Part shown: positions 50,792 through 59,868 of the stretch, piece after piece | Position numbering within the stretch: the stretch's first letter is position 1 | Layout of the letters: each line of letters starts with the position of its first letter | Source of the DNA: Thermoactinomyces intermedius | GTDB taxonomy: Bacteria; Bacillota; Bacilli; Thermoactinomycetales; Thermoactinomycetaceae | Length of the DNA stretch: 64,000 nucleotides | Reading direction: 5' to 3' (one strand) | NCBI RefSeq assembly: GCF_016055025.1 | Contig: NZ_JAECVW010000001.1 | Made by a program: the position numbers and the translations under genes | Notes under the pieces: generated by a model | Database searches by the model: none | Told to the model about the DNA's origin: nothing | The model's input: only the letters and a program-made list of their open reading frames with translations

Positions 50792-51367
50792 TTATGATCC
50801 GGTCAATCTGGAAAGTTGTTGATCCAACACGGCTTGGGTGAGTTCGCCGATTTGGTGGTGGATGATGCGCCCGTTTTTGTCGATGAAAAACGTTTGAGGC
50901 AATGCCGACACGCGATAAAGATCGGAAACCCGACCATCCGTATCCAGCCCTGCCGGAAAGGTGTAGCCATACTGTTTGATGTATTGTTGCGCTGCTTCTT
51001 TCCGGTCCAGATGCGTGGTGTGAACCATGATGATTTGGACTTGATCCCGTTTGGTTTGGTAAACCTTCTCCAACAAGGGCATCTCGCGTTTGCAGTTTTC
51101 GCACCAGGTCGCCCAAAAGTTGATGATCGCGGGTTTGCCGGAGTCCTTGGAAAACCGGACCGTCTCTTGAGCAATTCCGGGCAGCTCAAAGTCCGGCGCT
51201 TGGGATTGTTTGGGAAGCGCGTGGGACGCAATATATTCTTCGACGGTCATGTTTTGCGGGGCTCGGGATTTTGAGGGGGAATCCCTGAAAGACCAGATGG
51301 CATAAACGGTCAGGACGGCCAGGAAGAGCAGAAGGAAGATTTGAAGCAGCGGCTTTTTCTTGTCCAT
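50792..51367 (-). CDS. membrane-anchored thioredoxin-like protein, ResA/TlpA family
   Basis: A 191-residue protein with one N-terminal membrane helix (about 7-25) and an extracytoplasmic thioredoxin fold. The redox motif is WCENC, within NFWATWCENCKREMPLL, and the cis-Pro loop is ALPQTFFID. ResA and TlpA reduce cysteines of apocytochrome c or Cu-site proteins. The gene lies divergent to qoxABCD, which makes oxidase maturation an attractive but unproven role; the quinol oxidase itself lacks a Cu-A site. Confidence 0.85.
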   Translation of the reverse strand: MDKKKPLLQIFLLLFLAVLTVYAIWSFRDSPSKSRAPQNMTVEEYIASHALPKQSQAPDFELPGIAQETVRFSKDSGKPAIINFWATWCENCKREMPLLEKVYQTKRDQVQIIMVHTTHLDRKEAAQQYIKQYGYTFPAGLDTDGRVSDLYRVSALPQTFFIDKNGRIIHHQIGELTQAVLDQQLSRLTGS

Positions 51368-51728
51368 TTGCTCGTGTCAGCTCCTTCCGTCAATTTATCC
51401 CTATTGTAGCGGTCGGCATGGAAAAAGAAAAGGAGAATGAAGATAAGCAATTTTTATAGAAATATAAACGCCAACCGGCAAAACCGGATCGAAAAACGAA
51501 AAATTTATGCGATAACCATTATTTTCCTGGTATTTTTAAAAAGTTTTACGGAAATGTCATATTTCATGTGATCAATTGCACATTTTTTTCTATACAATGT
51601 CTCTAGTAAAAACCGTAAGCAATTATTGTGATAGTTTACTATTTTTATCCATTTTTGCAAATATATTCTTTCTATTGATATTCAGGCGATGATTTTTCAA
51701 CTACGTAAGGAAGGATGGGGTATCAGCA
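51368..51728. other. 360-base divergent region before qoxA
   Basis: No protein gene. The A+T-rich stretch contains a near-palindrome at 51567 (see separate entry) and a TACAAT at 51593 that could be a -10 box for the qox operon. Confidence 0.5.
51567..51582 (+). promoter_or_regulatory. near-match Rex/Fnr-type operator upstream of qoxA
   Basis: TGTGA-TCAATT-GCACA differs from TGTGA-N6-TCACA by one base. It lies about 145 bases before qoxA, just ahead of a possible -10 box. Confidence 0.5.
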
Positions 51729-52616
51729 ATGAACAAAAAGCGCCTGCTGCGATGGATGCCGCTGACGGGATTGTTCCTGTTTCTGTTGACGGGCTGTTCA
51801 ATGAAAACAGGCATTTTGAATCCGCAAGGTCCCGTGGCACAGAAGCAGTATGATTTGATTTTGTGGTCTGTGATTTTGATGATGGTTATTTTCGTCGCGG
51901 TTTCCATCTTATTTGTGTACATGATTGTGAAATACAGAGCAAAGCCGGAAAACGAAGGCTATGAGCCGCCGGATATTGAGGGGAGCCGCAAGCTTGAAGT
52001 GGTCTGGACCTTGATCCCGGTGGTAATTGTCGCCTTGCTGGCAATACCCACGGTGAAGACCACGTTTGATCTGGAAACTTCCCCGAGTCCTCACAAGGAA
52101 CCGATGGTGATCGAGGTGACATCGGCCGACTGGAAATGGATTTTCAAATATCCGGAACAAGGGATTGCCACTGTCAACCATTTGAAGATTCCAGCCGGGG
52201 TGCCGGTCAAATTTCAATTGAATGCGGTCGGGCCCATGAACTCTTTCTGGATCCCTGAATTGGGCGGACAAGAGTACACGATGCCGGATATGGAAATGGT
52301 TTTGTGGCTGGAAGCGGACCGGCCGGGCAAGTATCAGGGGAGAAGCGCCAATTTTTCTGGTGAAGGCTTTACGCATATGACCTTTGATGTGGAATCCGTT
52401 CAGGCTTCGGACTTTGATCAATGGGTGCAAAGCGTGAAAAAATCCGCACCGGCCATGACGGAGACGGAGTATCAGCAGTTGCTCGAACCGGGACTGGTGG
52501 AGGAGAAAACCTACTCTTCTTTCCCGGAAGAAAAAGAAAAAACGAATGCCCATGGATCGGATCATCAGGGCTCCGTAAGCACTGATCATCACGGAAGCCA
52601 TGGAAGCCACCATTAG
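51729..52616 (+). CDS. qoxA: aa3-type quinol oxidase subunit II
   Basis: A 295-residue lipoprotein: signal peptide with lipobox LTGC (Cys near residue 23), two membrane helices, then an extracytoplasmic cupredoxin domain. The Cu-A ligands of cytochrome c oxidases are missing; the region SFWIPELGGQEYTMPD has no Cys or His, as in quinol oxidases. The C-terminus is unusually His/Ser/Gly-rich (DHHGSHGSHH). It is first in qoxABCD. The start ATG 51729 follows AAGGAAGGATGGGG. Confidence 0.92.
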   Translation: MNKKRLLRWMPLTGLFLFLLTGCSMKTGILNPQGPVAQKQYDLILWSVILMMVIFVAVSILFVYMIVKYRAKPENEGYEPPDIEGSRKLEVVWTLIPVVIVALLAIPTVKTTFDLETSPSPHKEPMVIEVTSADWKWIFKYPEQGIATVNHLKIPAGVPVKFQLNAVGPMNSFWIPELGGQEYTMPDMEMVLWLEADRPGKYQGRSANFSGEGFTHMTFDVESVQASDFDQWVQSVKKSAPAMTETEYQQLLEPGLVEEKTYSSFPEEKEKTNAHGSDHQGSVSTDHHGSHGSHH

Positions 52617-52636
52617 AGCAAAGGAGGGCCAACGAA

Positions 52637-54586
52637 GTGGATCTGTTCAAGTTTAAGATACCGGACCCGTTTTTGATTACCAATGAGCCGATGATTGTCA
52701 TCGCGGAGATATCCATTGTTCTTGTCACATTGGGAATTTTGTTTGTGCTGACCTACTTTAAAAAGTGGCGTTGGCTGTGGGAAGAATGGTTAACCACGGT
52801 GGATCATAAAAGAATCGGAATTATGTATTTGATCTGTGCGTTGTTGATGTTTTTCCGGGGCGGGGTGGACGCGCTGTTGATGCGGACCCAACTGGCCCTG
52901 CCCGATATGAATTTTCTCAATGCCCAACATTATAACGAGATTTTTACGACGCACGGAACCATCATGATCATCTTTATGGCCATGCCGTTTCTGATCGGTT
53001 TGATGAATATCATCGTTCCGCTTCAGATCGGTGCACGGGACGTTGCGTTTCCCGTGTTGAATGCGGTCAGCTTCTGGCTGTTTTTTGCCGGAGCCATGCT
53101 CTTTAACCTGTCCTTTGTCATCGGGGGGTCTCCGGATGCCGGATGGACCAACTACACTCCGCTGGCAGGCAATGATTTAAGCGCAGGCCCCGGAATCAAC
53201 TACTATCTGTGGGGACTTCAAATTTCCGGGATCGGCACCTTGATGACCGGGATCAACTTCATCGTCACGATCATCAAGATGCGCGCACCGGGAATGAAAC
53301 TGATGAAGATGCCGATGTTTACCTGGTCGACGATGATTGCATCCGTCATCATTGTCTTTGCGTTTCCCGTTTTGACCGTCGCTTTGGCGATGCTCAGCAT
53401 GGACAGGCTGTTCGGCACGCACTTCTTCACCATTGACGGCGGCGGAATGCCGATGATGTGGGCCAACCTGTTCTGGATTTGGGGGCACCCCGAAGTGTAT
53501 CTGGTGATTTTGCCGGCATTCGGGATCTTCTCGGATGTGATCACGACCTTTGCCAGAAAACGGCTGTTCGGATATGGCGCCATGGTATGGTCGATGATTT
53601 TGATCACGGGCTTGAGTTTTCTCGTGTGGGTTCACCACTTTTTCACCATGGGTTCAGGCCCTTGGATCAACTCGGTCTTTTCTGTCACCACCATGCTGAT
53701 TGCCATTCCAACCGGTGTGAAAATCTTTAACTGGCTGTTTACCATGCACAAAGGACGGATTGAATTCACCACGCCGATGTTGTGGGCAACCGGATTTATT
53801 CCCACCTTCCTGATCGCCGGGATCACCGGTGTGATGCTGGCGGCGGCAGCGGCGGATTACCAGTTTCACAACACGTACTTTTTGATCAGTCACTTCCACT
53901 ATGCATTAATCGGCGGAACGGTCTTCGGATGCATGGCGGGGCTCACTTACTGGTGGCCGAAGATGTTCGGGCATCTGTTGGATGAACGGCTTGGGAAATG
54001 GTCGTTTTGGACCTTCTTCATCGGTTTCCATCTTTGCTTTTTCCCGCAATATATCCTGGGCTTCCAAGCGATGCCGCGGCGCATTTACACGTATCCGGCT
54101 GAAGCGGGTTGGACAGCAGGCAACTTCATCAGCACCGTGGGCGCTTTCGTGATGGGAATCGGTTTTCTCATCCTGGCTTACAACATTTACTACAGTGCGC
54201 GTTACGGCGAGCGGGACACGACCGGGGATCCGTGGAACGGACGCACGTTGGAATGGTCCATTCCGTCACCGGCTCCGCATTACAACTTTGCCCGCATTCC
54301 CGTGGTGAAAAAACATGATGACTTCTGGTACCGGAAAAAAGAAAACCGCAAAGACAGCGACGAGCCGCTTCAACCGATTCATATGCCGAATAATACCGGA
54401 ATGCCGGTCATCTTCGGGGCGTTCATGTTTGTCGCCGGGTTCGGTTTTGTCTTTGGATGGTATCTCTTGGTGGTCATCGGCTTGTTGGGAATCTTCGGAT
54501 CGATGCTGTGGCGCACGTTCAACGATTATGATGCCGATCATTATATCCAAGTAGAAGAAATTGAGAAAGATTTAAGAGCCGGTTGA
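52637..54586 (+). CDS. qoxB: aa3-type quinol oxidase subunit I
   Basis: A 649-residue heme-copper oxidase core with about 14 to 15 helices. It reduces oxygen at the heme a3/Cu-B centre and pumps protons. Cu-B ligands lie in WGHPEVYLVILPAFG and VHHFFTMG, and the heme ligands in HNTYFLISHFHYALIG. Start is GTG 52637 behind AAGGAGGGCC. Length fits QoxB. Confidence 0.96.
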   Translation: MDLFKFKIPDPFLITNEPMIVIAEISIVLVTLGILFVLTYFKKWRWLWEEWLTTVDHKRIGIMYLICALLMFFRGGVDALLMRTQLALPDMNFLNAQHYNEIFTTHGTIMIIFMAMPFLIGLMNIIVPLQIGARDVAFPVLNAVSFWLFFAGAMLFNLSFVIGGSPDAGWTNYTPLAGNDLSAGPGINYYLWGLQISGIGTLMTGINFIVTIIKMRAPGMKLMKMPMFTWSTMIASVIIVFAFPVLTVALAMLSMDRLFGTHFFTIDGGGMPMMWANLFWIWGHPEVYLVILPAFGIFSDVITTFARKRLFGYGAMVWSMILITGLSFLVWVHHFFTMGSGPWINSVFSVTTMLIAIPTGVKIFNWLFTMHKGRIEFTTPMLWATGFIPTFLIAGITGVMLAAAAADYQFHNTYFLISHFHYALIGGTVFGCMAGLTYWWPKMFGHLLDERLGKWSFWTFFIGFHLCFFPQYILGFQAMPRRIYTYPAEAGWTAGNFISTVGAFVMGIGFLILAYNIYYSARYGERDTTGDPWNGRTLEWSIPSPAPHYNFARIPVVKKHDDFWYRKKENRKDSDEPLQPIHMPNNTGMPVIFGAFMFVAGFGFVFGWYLLVVIGLLGIFGSMLWRTFNDYDADHYIQVEEIEKDLRAG

Positions 54587-54611
54587 TCAAAGGAAGAAGG
54601 AGGGAATGAAG

Positions 54612-55190
54612 ATGCCTTTGGAATATTCAACGGAGGAAGGCCGGATGAAAATTTTCGGCTTCTGGATCTTCCTGGGGGCGGAAATTGTTTTGTTTGCCAC
54701 GTTGTTTGCCGCGTACATGGTTTATCATCATCAGACGGCGGGCGGCCCGTCCTCGCATGAGCTTTTTGAGGTCAAAGAATTTATGATGGAAACGCTCCTT
54801 CTTTTGACAAGCAGTTTTACGTGCGGGCTTGCCATGTTGGAAATGCGAAAGGATCAGCAGAAGGGATTTATGGCATGGATGACGGTCACGCTTTTGCTGG
54901 GGCTCGGCTTTCTCTACATGGAGATTCATGAGTTTATCGCGTATGTAAATGAAGGGGCAACCATCGGAACCAGTGCCTTTTTGTCTGCCTTTTTCACTTT
55001 GCTCGGGACGCACGGTTTGCATGTATCCTTGGGGATTGTATGGGTGTTGGCGGTCATGCTTCAGATTTCCCGCCGCGGTTTTACGCCCATGACGACGAGA
55101 AAAGCGTTTATCACCGGTCTTTATTGGCATTTCCTTGATGTTGTGTGGATTTTTATCTTTACGGCGGTTTATTTGATGGGAGTGATGTGA
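54612..55190 (+). CDS. qoxC: quinol oxidase subunit III
   Basis: A 192-residue protein with five helices. FGFWIFLGAEIVLFATLFAAY and GTHGLHVSLGIVWVL are characteristic of heme-copper subunit III. ATG 54612 has six bases to GGAGGGA; ATG 54606 would abut that site. The stop is two bases before the qoxD start. Confidence 0.93.
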   Translation: MPLEYSTEEGRMKIFGFWIFLGAEIVLFATLFAAYMVYHHQTAGGPSSHELFEVKEFMMETLLLLTSSFTCGLAMLEMRKDQQKGFMAWMTVTLLLGLGFLYMEIHEFIAYVNEGATIGTSAFLSAFFTLLGTHGLHVSLGIVWVLAVMLQISRRGFTPMTTRKAFITGLYWHFLDVVWIFIFTAVYLMGVM

Positions 55191-55192
55191 CA

Positions 55193-55492
55193 ATGAAACA
55201 ACATGATCTTTCGCCCAAACAGCATATCATCGGTTTCCTGTTGTCACTCCTTTTGACCTTTGCCGCACTCGGTGTGACGCTCAAGGCGCCGTTTTCCGAG
55301 TCTGTCAAAATCACGGTGATTTTTGCTCTGGCCTTCGTGCAATTCGTGATTCAGCTCCTTTTCTTCATGCATCTCACCGAAGGAAGAGTGAAATTCTTTC
55401 AGGTTATCAACATGTGGTTTGCCGTTTTCATTGCGGTGGTTGTGGTGGCAGGTTCCGTTTGGATCATGCTTTACAATACGATGCATTTGTAA
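55193..55492 (+). CDS. qoxD: quinol oxidase subunit IV
   Basis: A 99-residue protein with three membrane helices and the subunit IV motif FVQFVIQLLFFMHL. GGGAGTG lies before the ATG. It assists assembly of the oxidase. A strong terminator follows. Confidence 0.92.
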   Translation: MKQHDLSPKQHIIGFLLSLLLTFAALGVTLKAPFSESVKITVIFALAFVQFVIQLLFFMHLTEGRVKFFQVINMWFAVFIAVVVVAGSVWIMLYNTMHL

Positions 55493-55503
55493 AAAAGAGG
55501 GAT

Positions 55504-55528
55504 GACTCACCGGCTGGTGGGTCTTTTT
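55504..55528 (+). terminator. terminator of qoxABCD
   Basis: GACTCACC / GGTGGGTC stem with seven T. Confidence 0.88.
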
Positions 55529-55616
55529 TTCGCTTTAAACGTTCATATGATCGTTTGCATGTTCATATTTCATTGACTAAAATGAGAAGGCATCGAAAAA
55601 AAGATGGAGGGATATT

Positions 55617-56453
55617 ATGGCAAACCCCAAAAAGCTTTCAGACACGGTCAAGCTGGCAAACGGTGTGGAAATGCCCCGGTTGGGACTGGGGGTTTGGAAA
55701 GCCAAAGACGGTGAAGAAGTCCAAAACGCAGTCAAAGCGGCAATTCAAACCGGTTATCGCTTGATTGACACGGCAGCGGTTTATAAAAATGAGGAAGGTG
55801 TCGGAAAAGCCATCAAAGAATCCGGGGTTTCGAGAGAAGACCTGTTTATCACCACCAAAGTTTGGAATGATGACCAAGGTTATGATTCGACCCTTCAAGC
55901 TTTTGAAGAAAGCCGCAAGAAACTGGGGTTGGAATATATTGATCTTTATTTGATCCATTGGCCGGTGAAAGGCAAATATAAAGAAACCTGGAAAGCGTTG
56001 GAGAAACTTTACGAAGACGGATTGGTCAAAGCGATCGGGGTCAGCAATTTCCAAGTGCATCACTTGAAAGATTTATTGGCGGATGCCAAAGTCAAACCCG
56101 TGGTGAACCAAGTGGAGTTTCATCCCTATTTGACCCAGAAAGAACTGCTTGCCTATTGCAATGAGGAAAACATCCAATTGGAAGCATGGAGTCCTCTGAT
56201 GCAAGGGGAAGTGGTCCGGGTGGATGTGATCAAGGAGTTGGCGGAAAAATACGGAAAAACCCCGGCCCAAATCGTATTGCGCTGGGATTTGCAGCACGGG
56301 GTCGTGACCATTCCCAAATCGGTCAAGGAGCACCGGATCCGGGAAAATGCAGATGTGTTTGACTTTGAGTTGAGTCAGGAAGATATGGACAAGCTGGACG
56401 CATTGAACAAAAATCACCGGTTTGGTCCGGACCCGGACAATTTTAATTTTTAA
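55617..56453 (+). CDS. aldo/keto reductase, YtbE/YvgN-like
   Basis: A 278-residue NADPH-dependent TIM-barrel reductase. The catalytic tetrad is in place: Asp in LIDTAAVY and Tyr at its end, Lys in ITTKVW, His in LIHWPVKG. The C-terminal TIPKSVKEHRIREN binds the NADPH phosphate. Bacillus relatives reduce glyoxal and methylglyoxal. GATGGAGGG precedes the ATG. It is a single-gene unit with its own terminator. Confidence 0.92.
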   Translation: MANPKKLSDTVKLANGVEMPRLGLGVWKAKDGEEVQNAVKAAIQTGYRLIDTAAVYKNEEGVGKAIKESGVSREDLFITTKVWNDDQGYDSTLQAFEESRKKLGLEYIDLYLIHWPVKGKYKETWKALEKLYEDGLVKAIGVSNFQVHHLKDLLADAKVKPVVNQVEFHPYLTQKELLAYCNEENIQLEAWSPLMQGEVVRVDVIKELAEKYGKTPAQIVLRWDLQHGVVTIPKSVKEHRIRENADVFDFELSQEDMDKLDALNKNHRFGPDPDNFNF

Positions 56454-56487
56454 TCCGGCCGCCGCGGGCGGAGGAAAAACGTTGGCC

Positions 56488-56523
56488 AACAGGCGGATCT
56501 GAAAACGGATCCGCCTGTTTTTT
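56488..56523 (+). terminator. terminator of the aldo/keto reductase gene
   Basis: AACAGGCGGATC / GGATCCGCCTGTT stem with T-run. Confidence 0.9.
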
Positions 56524-56571
56524 CCGCGTTGAAGTGCCGTTTGGGCCAGGGAAAAAACGGAGGAATCAAAA

Positions 56572-57342
56572 GTGTATTGGGATGCGCATATTCATTTGGA
56601 GAAATACAAGGATTCGGAAATCAAGCAATTTTTATCCGACGACCGGTTGGAAGGGATGATCGCGGTGTCGATGGATCTTCCGTCCAGCCGGCGCACGTTG
56701 CAACTGAAGAGAAAATTTCCGGGCAAGGTTTTTGCCGCATGCGGATTTCATCCGGAACAGCCGCCTTGTTTTGACCGCGACCGGTGGTTTTCCTTTCTCA
56801 ATGCCCACCGCGGGGAGATCGATGTCATCGGTGAAGCGGGGCTTCCTTATTATCTGGAGCGTGAGCGGAAAAAAGAAGGAAAACCGTTTGACAAACAGGC
56901 GTATCTCCACATCTTGCAAACACTGTTGAAATGGGCGGATGAGTGGGACAAGCCGGTGATTTTGCACGGGGTGCATGAAGATGTGCCGCTGATCTGTGAC
57001 TTGCTGGAGGAAACTTCCATCCGCCGCGTTCATTTTCATTGGCTGAAAACAGATCCAAAGACATTAAAACGGATGGAAAAGTCCGGATATTATGTATCTT
57101 TTACGCCGGATCTCCTTTACAACGAAAAAACGCGTCAAGTGGCCCGGAGCTATCCGTTGGAGCGGATCATGGCCGAAACCGACGGTCCCTGGCCTTTTGA
57201 AAAGCCGTTTGCGGGCAAGCGAACCGAACCCCAGATGGTTTGGGCGGTTTTGGAAGAACTGGCCCGGTTGAAAGGATTGCCGTTGGAGAAAGTGGCCGGG
57301 CAAGTGCGGGAAAACACCCGGCGCTTTTTGCGGATTTCATGA
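56572..57342 (+). CDS. TatD-like metal-dependent hydrolase
   Basis: A 256-residue amidohydrolase-fold protein. Metal ligands appear in order: DAHIHLE (HxH), GEAG (Glu), ILHGVHED (His), HFHWLK (His) and AETDGPW (Asp), the TatD series. TatD enzymes act as DNases or RNases, though distant members may act on small molecules. Start GTG 56572 is preceded by CGGAGGAA. A hairpin TGAGTC / GACTCA at 57354-57373 follows without a clear T-run. Confidence 0.82.
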   Translation: MYWDAHIHLEKYKDSEIKQFLSDDRLEGMIAVSMDLPSSRRTLQLKRKFPGKVFAACGFHPEQPPCFDRDRWFSFLNAHRGEIDVIGEAGLPYYLERERKKEGKPFDKQAYLHILQTLLKWADEWDKPVILHGVHEDVPLICDLLEETSIRRVHFHWLKTDPKTLKRMEKSGYYVSFTPDLLYNEKTRQVARSYPLERIMAETDGPWPFEKPFAGKRTEPQMVWAVLEELARLKGLPLEKVAGQVRENTRRFLRIS

Positions 57343-57387
57343 AATGAGTCCCTTTTTTGGAAAAAGAGACTCACGGGGCGGCGGGGA

Positions 57388-58173
57388 TTATTCATAGAGT
57401 TCCGGCCGGCGGTCCGTGAAGACAGGGATGGTGGAACGGACTTTTTGCACCAGGGACAAATCCAAGTCAGCAAAAAGAATTTCTTCGTCTTCTCCGGCTT
57501 CGGCAATCACTTCTCCCCACGGATCCACCACCATGGAATGGCCCGCGAAAGTATTTTTTGGATCTTTTCCCGCCCGGTTGCAAGCGACGACATAACATTG
57601 GTTTTCAACCGCGCGGCTGATTAAGAGGTGACGCCAGTGAGAAAGCCGTGGTTCGGGCCATTCGGCGGGCACAAACAACACATGGGCGCCACGGAGCATC
57701 ATTTTCCGGATCCATTCCGGAAAGCGGATATCGTAGCAAATGGCTGCCGCACACAGCAAGCCGTCCCATTGGAAGACGCCTTCCTGATTGCCGGCTTTCA
57801 GATATTTTTCTTCTTCCATCAGACGGAATAAATGCACTTTTTTGTATTCCGCCGTCTGCTTGCCGGAAGGGTCGAAGGCATACAATGTATTGTACGTACC
57901 GGTTTCTTCCCGGTTGGAAACGGAGCCGCCGATGACGGACACCTGATGTTTTCGGGCGAGACCCTGCAAAAAGGATTTATTGGTTTGACCGTGGTCATCC
58001 GCGATTTCATCCAACCGTGTCAAATCGTATCCCGTGTCCCAAAGTTCCGGAAGCATGATCAAATCCGGTTGTTGTTCCATCGCCTGTGCGATTTTTTCCT
58101 CCACTTTTTTCCGGTTGGCTTCGGGCTGTCCGTAGGCTATGTCCATTTGAATCAAGGCAACGGTTTTTTGCAT
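57388..58173 (-). CDS. carbon-nitrogen hydrolase, omega-amidase-like (MtnU-like)
   Basis: A 261-residue nitrilase-superfamily enzyme with the catalytic triad Glu in LPELWDTG, Lys in YKKVHLF and Cys in AICYDIRFPE. It resembles the omega-amidase that deamidates 2-oxoglutaramate or the keto-acid amide formed by a glutamine-dependent transaminase. The divergent neighbour is an MtnE-like transaminase, the same pairing as mtnU-mtnE in B. subtilis, which supports the call. Confidence 0.85.
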   Translation of the reverse strand: MQKTVALIQMDIAYGQPEANRKKVEEKIAQAMEQQPDLIMLPELWDTGYDLTRLDEIADDHGQTNKSFLQGLARKHQVSVIGGSVSNREETGTYNTLYAFDPSGKQTAEYKKVHLFRLMEEEKYLKAGNQEGVFQWDGLLCAAAICYDIRFPEWIRKMMLRGAHVLFVPAEWPEPRLSHWRHLLISRAVENQCYVVACNRAGKDPKNTFAGHSMVVDPWGEVIAEAGEDEEILFADLDLSLVQKVRSTIPVFTDRRPELYE

Positions 58174-58268
58174 GGTTTTCCTCCAGATCCTTTGACAGAT
58201 TTTCTTTTAACATATAACATAATTCAATATATTTTCAAGAATATTTGAATAGACGGGATGTGGTCAGG

Positions 58269-59441
58269 ATGGAGAGATTTGAACAAGCTGATGCCTTAAA
58301 ACGATTGCCGGAACAATTTTTTGCCAAACTGGTCCGAAAAGTGGGGAGGGCGGTGGAAGCAGGCCATGATGTGATCAACCTGGGACAGGGAAGCCCGGAT
58401 CAACCCACACCTCCACATATCGTCAAGGAACTGCAAGAAGCGGCTTCAAATCCCAAGTACCATAAATACCCGCCGTTTCACGGTTTTTCTTTTTTAAAAG
58501 AAGCCGTCAGCCAATTTTATGATCGCGAGTACGGGGTCCGGCTGGATCCGGAAAAAGAAGTGGCGGTGTTGTTCGGGGGAAAAACCGGATTGGTGGAAAT
58601 TTCGCAGTGTTATCTAAATCCGGGGGATGTGGCATTGGTCCCTGATCCGGGGTATCCGGATTATTGGTCGGGGATTGCCATGGCCGGCGGCCGGATGTAC
58701 ATGATGCCCCTTTTGAAAGAAAACGGGTTTTTGCCGGATTACGGACAGATTGATCCCGAAAGCGCAGACCGGGCAAAGTTGATGTTTCTCAATTATCCCA
58801 ATAATCCGACGGGCGCTTTGGCCCATGCGGCGTTTTTTGAGGAAACCGTGCGTTTTGCCAAGCGGCATCATGTTTTGGTGGTTCATGATTTTGCATATTC
58901 TGCCATCGGATTTGACGGGCAGAAACCACGCAGTTTTTTGCAAACGCCGGGGGCCAAAGACGTTGGCGTCGAAATTTACACCATGAGCAAAACTTACAAC
59001 ATGGCCGGCTGGAGAATCGCTTTTGCCGTCGGGCATGAAGAAGTGATCCGGTCCGTCAACCTGATCCAGGACCATTTTTATTGCAGCCTGTTTGGCGGCA
59101 TTCAACAAGCGGCGGCCAAAGCGCTTTTGGGGCCGCAGGATTGTGTGCGTGAGTTGGTCGGGATGTATGAACGGAGGCGGAACCTCTTTATCCGTCATTT
59201 GAGGGAAATCGGCTGGAAGGTGGAAGCGCCGCAAGGTTCCTTCTTTTGCTGGTTTCCGGTTCCTGAAGGATATGATTCGGAGACGTTTTCCGATCTCTTG
59301 ATCGAAAAAGCGCATGTGGCCGTCGCTCCGGGCGTGGGCTTTGGGCGGCAAGGAGACCGGTATGTCCGGGTCGGATTGTTGACACCGGAAGAACGTCTGC
59401 AAGAAGCGGCTTACCGGATCGGCCGGTTGGGGATTTTTTAA
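58269..59441 (+). CDS. PLP-dependent aminotransferase, MtnE-like
   Basis: A 390-residue fold-type I enzyme. The N-terminal QFFAKLVRKVGRAVEAGHDV, then NLGQGSPDQPTPPHIV, is very like B. subtilis MtnE (YkrV), which converts ketomethylthiobutyrate to methionine. The PLP lysine lies in TMSKTYNMAGWRIAF and the NYPNNPTGA loop contacts the cofactor. ATG 58269 is chosen although its ribosome site is weak. No other salvage gene and no SAM riboswitch lies nearby, so a broader keto-acid role is possible. Confidence 0.85.
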   Translation: MERFEQADALKRLPEQFFAKLVRKVGRAVEAGHDVINLGQGSPDQPTPPHIVKELQEAASNPKYHKYPPFHGFSFLKEAVSQFYDREYGVRLDPEKEVAVLFGGKTGLVEISQCYLNPGDVALVPDPGYPDYWSGIAMAGGRMYMMPLLKENGFLPDYGQIDPESADRAKLMFLNYPNNPTGALAHAAFFEETVRFAKRHHVLVVHDFAYSAIGFDGQKPRSFLQTPGAKDVGVEIYTMSKTYNMAGWRIAFAVGHEEVIRSVNLIQDHFYCSLFGGIQQAAAKALLGPQDCVRELVGMYERRRNLFIRHLREIGWKVEAPQGSFFCWFPVPEGYDSETFSDLLIEKAHVAVAPGVGFGRQGDRYVRVGLLTPEERLQEAAYRIGRLGIF

Positions 59442-59452
59442 AAAAGTCCATG

Positions 59453-59488
59453 GAAAAAGGGCTTTTTTCCCCGGAAAGACCCTTTTTC
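59453..59488. terminator. terminator after the aminotransferase gene
   Basis: GAAAAAGGG-CTTT / AAAG-A-CCCTTTTTC stem with one bulge; T-runs on both strands. Confidence 0.75.
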
Positions 59489-59500
59489 ATTCCGCGGGGA

Positions 59501-59689
59501 TTAAGCCCTTTTTTGCGTTTTCCACTCCCAACCGGCTTCGGTGTGAAACACCGGCGGGCAATGGGATGAATCAAAGTGTTTCAGGCAATGTTCGCAAAGC
59601 AAAATGTTTTTTCCCTCCATAACAAAACGTGCCTCATATTTGGCTTCCTCTTTGCCGCAATGCTCACACAAGTATCCGTTCTGATTCAT
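59501..59689 (-). CDS. small double zinc-ribbon-like protein
   Basis: A 62-residue protein starting at ATG 59689 behind AAGGAGGAG. It carries CEHCGKEEA and CEHCLKHF, two CxxC knuckles 26 residues apart, a good Cys4 zinc site. The rest is short and charged. No family name is certain; such proteins often bind RNA or other proteins. Confidence 0.65.
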   Translation of the reverse strand: MNQNGYLCEHCGKEEAKYEARFVMEGKNILLCEHCLKHFDSSHCPPVFHTEAGWEWKTQKRA

Positions 59690-59868
59690 GGCAGGTCTCC
59701 TCCTTCTCAGCAAGATGAATCATAATATTTTATAAATATTATATATTCCCTTATTTTTTCAATCGAAACCATTAATTTTTTGACAAATGACAGGGCGGCC
59801 CCTGAACGGTTGATTTGTTGGAAAAGGTTAGGTTGTGGTATGATTTGATTAAAAAAGAGGGAGAAAAC

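Noticed and set aside
58174..58268. SAM riboswitch between the mtnU-like and mtnE-like genes
   Set aside because: The interval is under 100 bases, A+T-rich, and has none of the S-box motifs.
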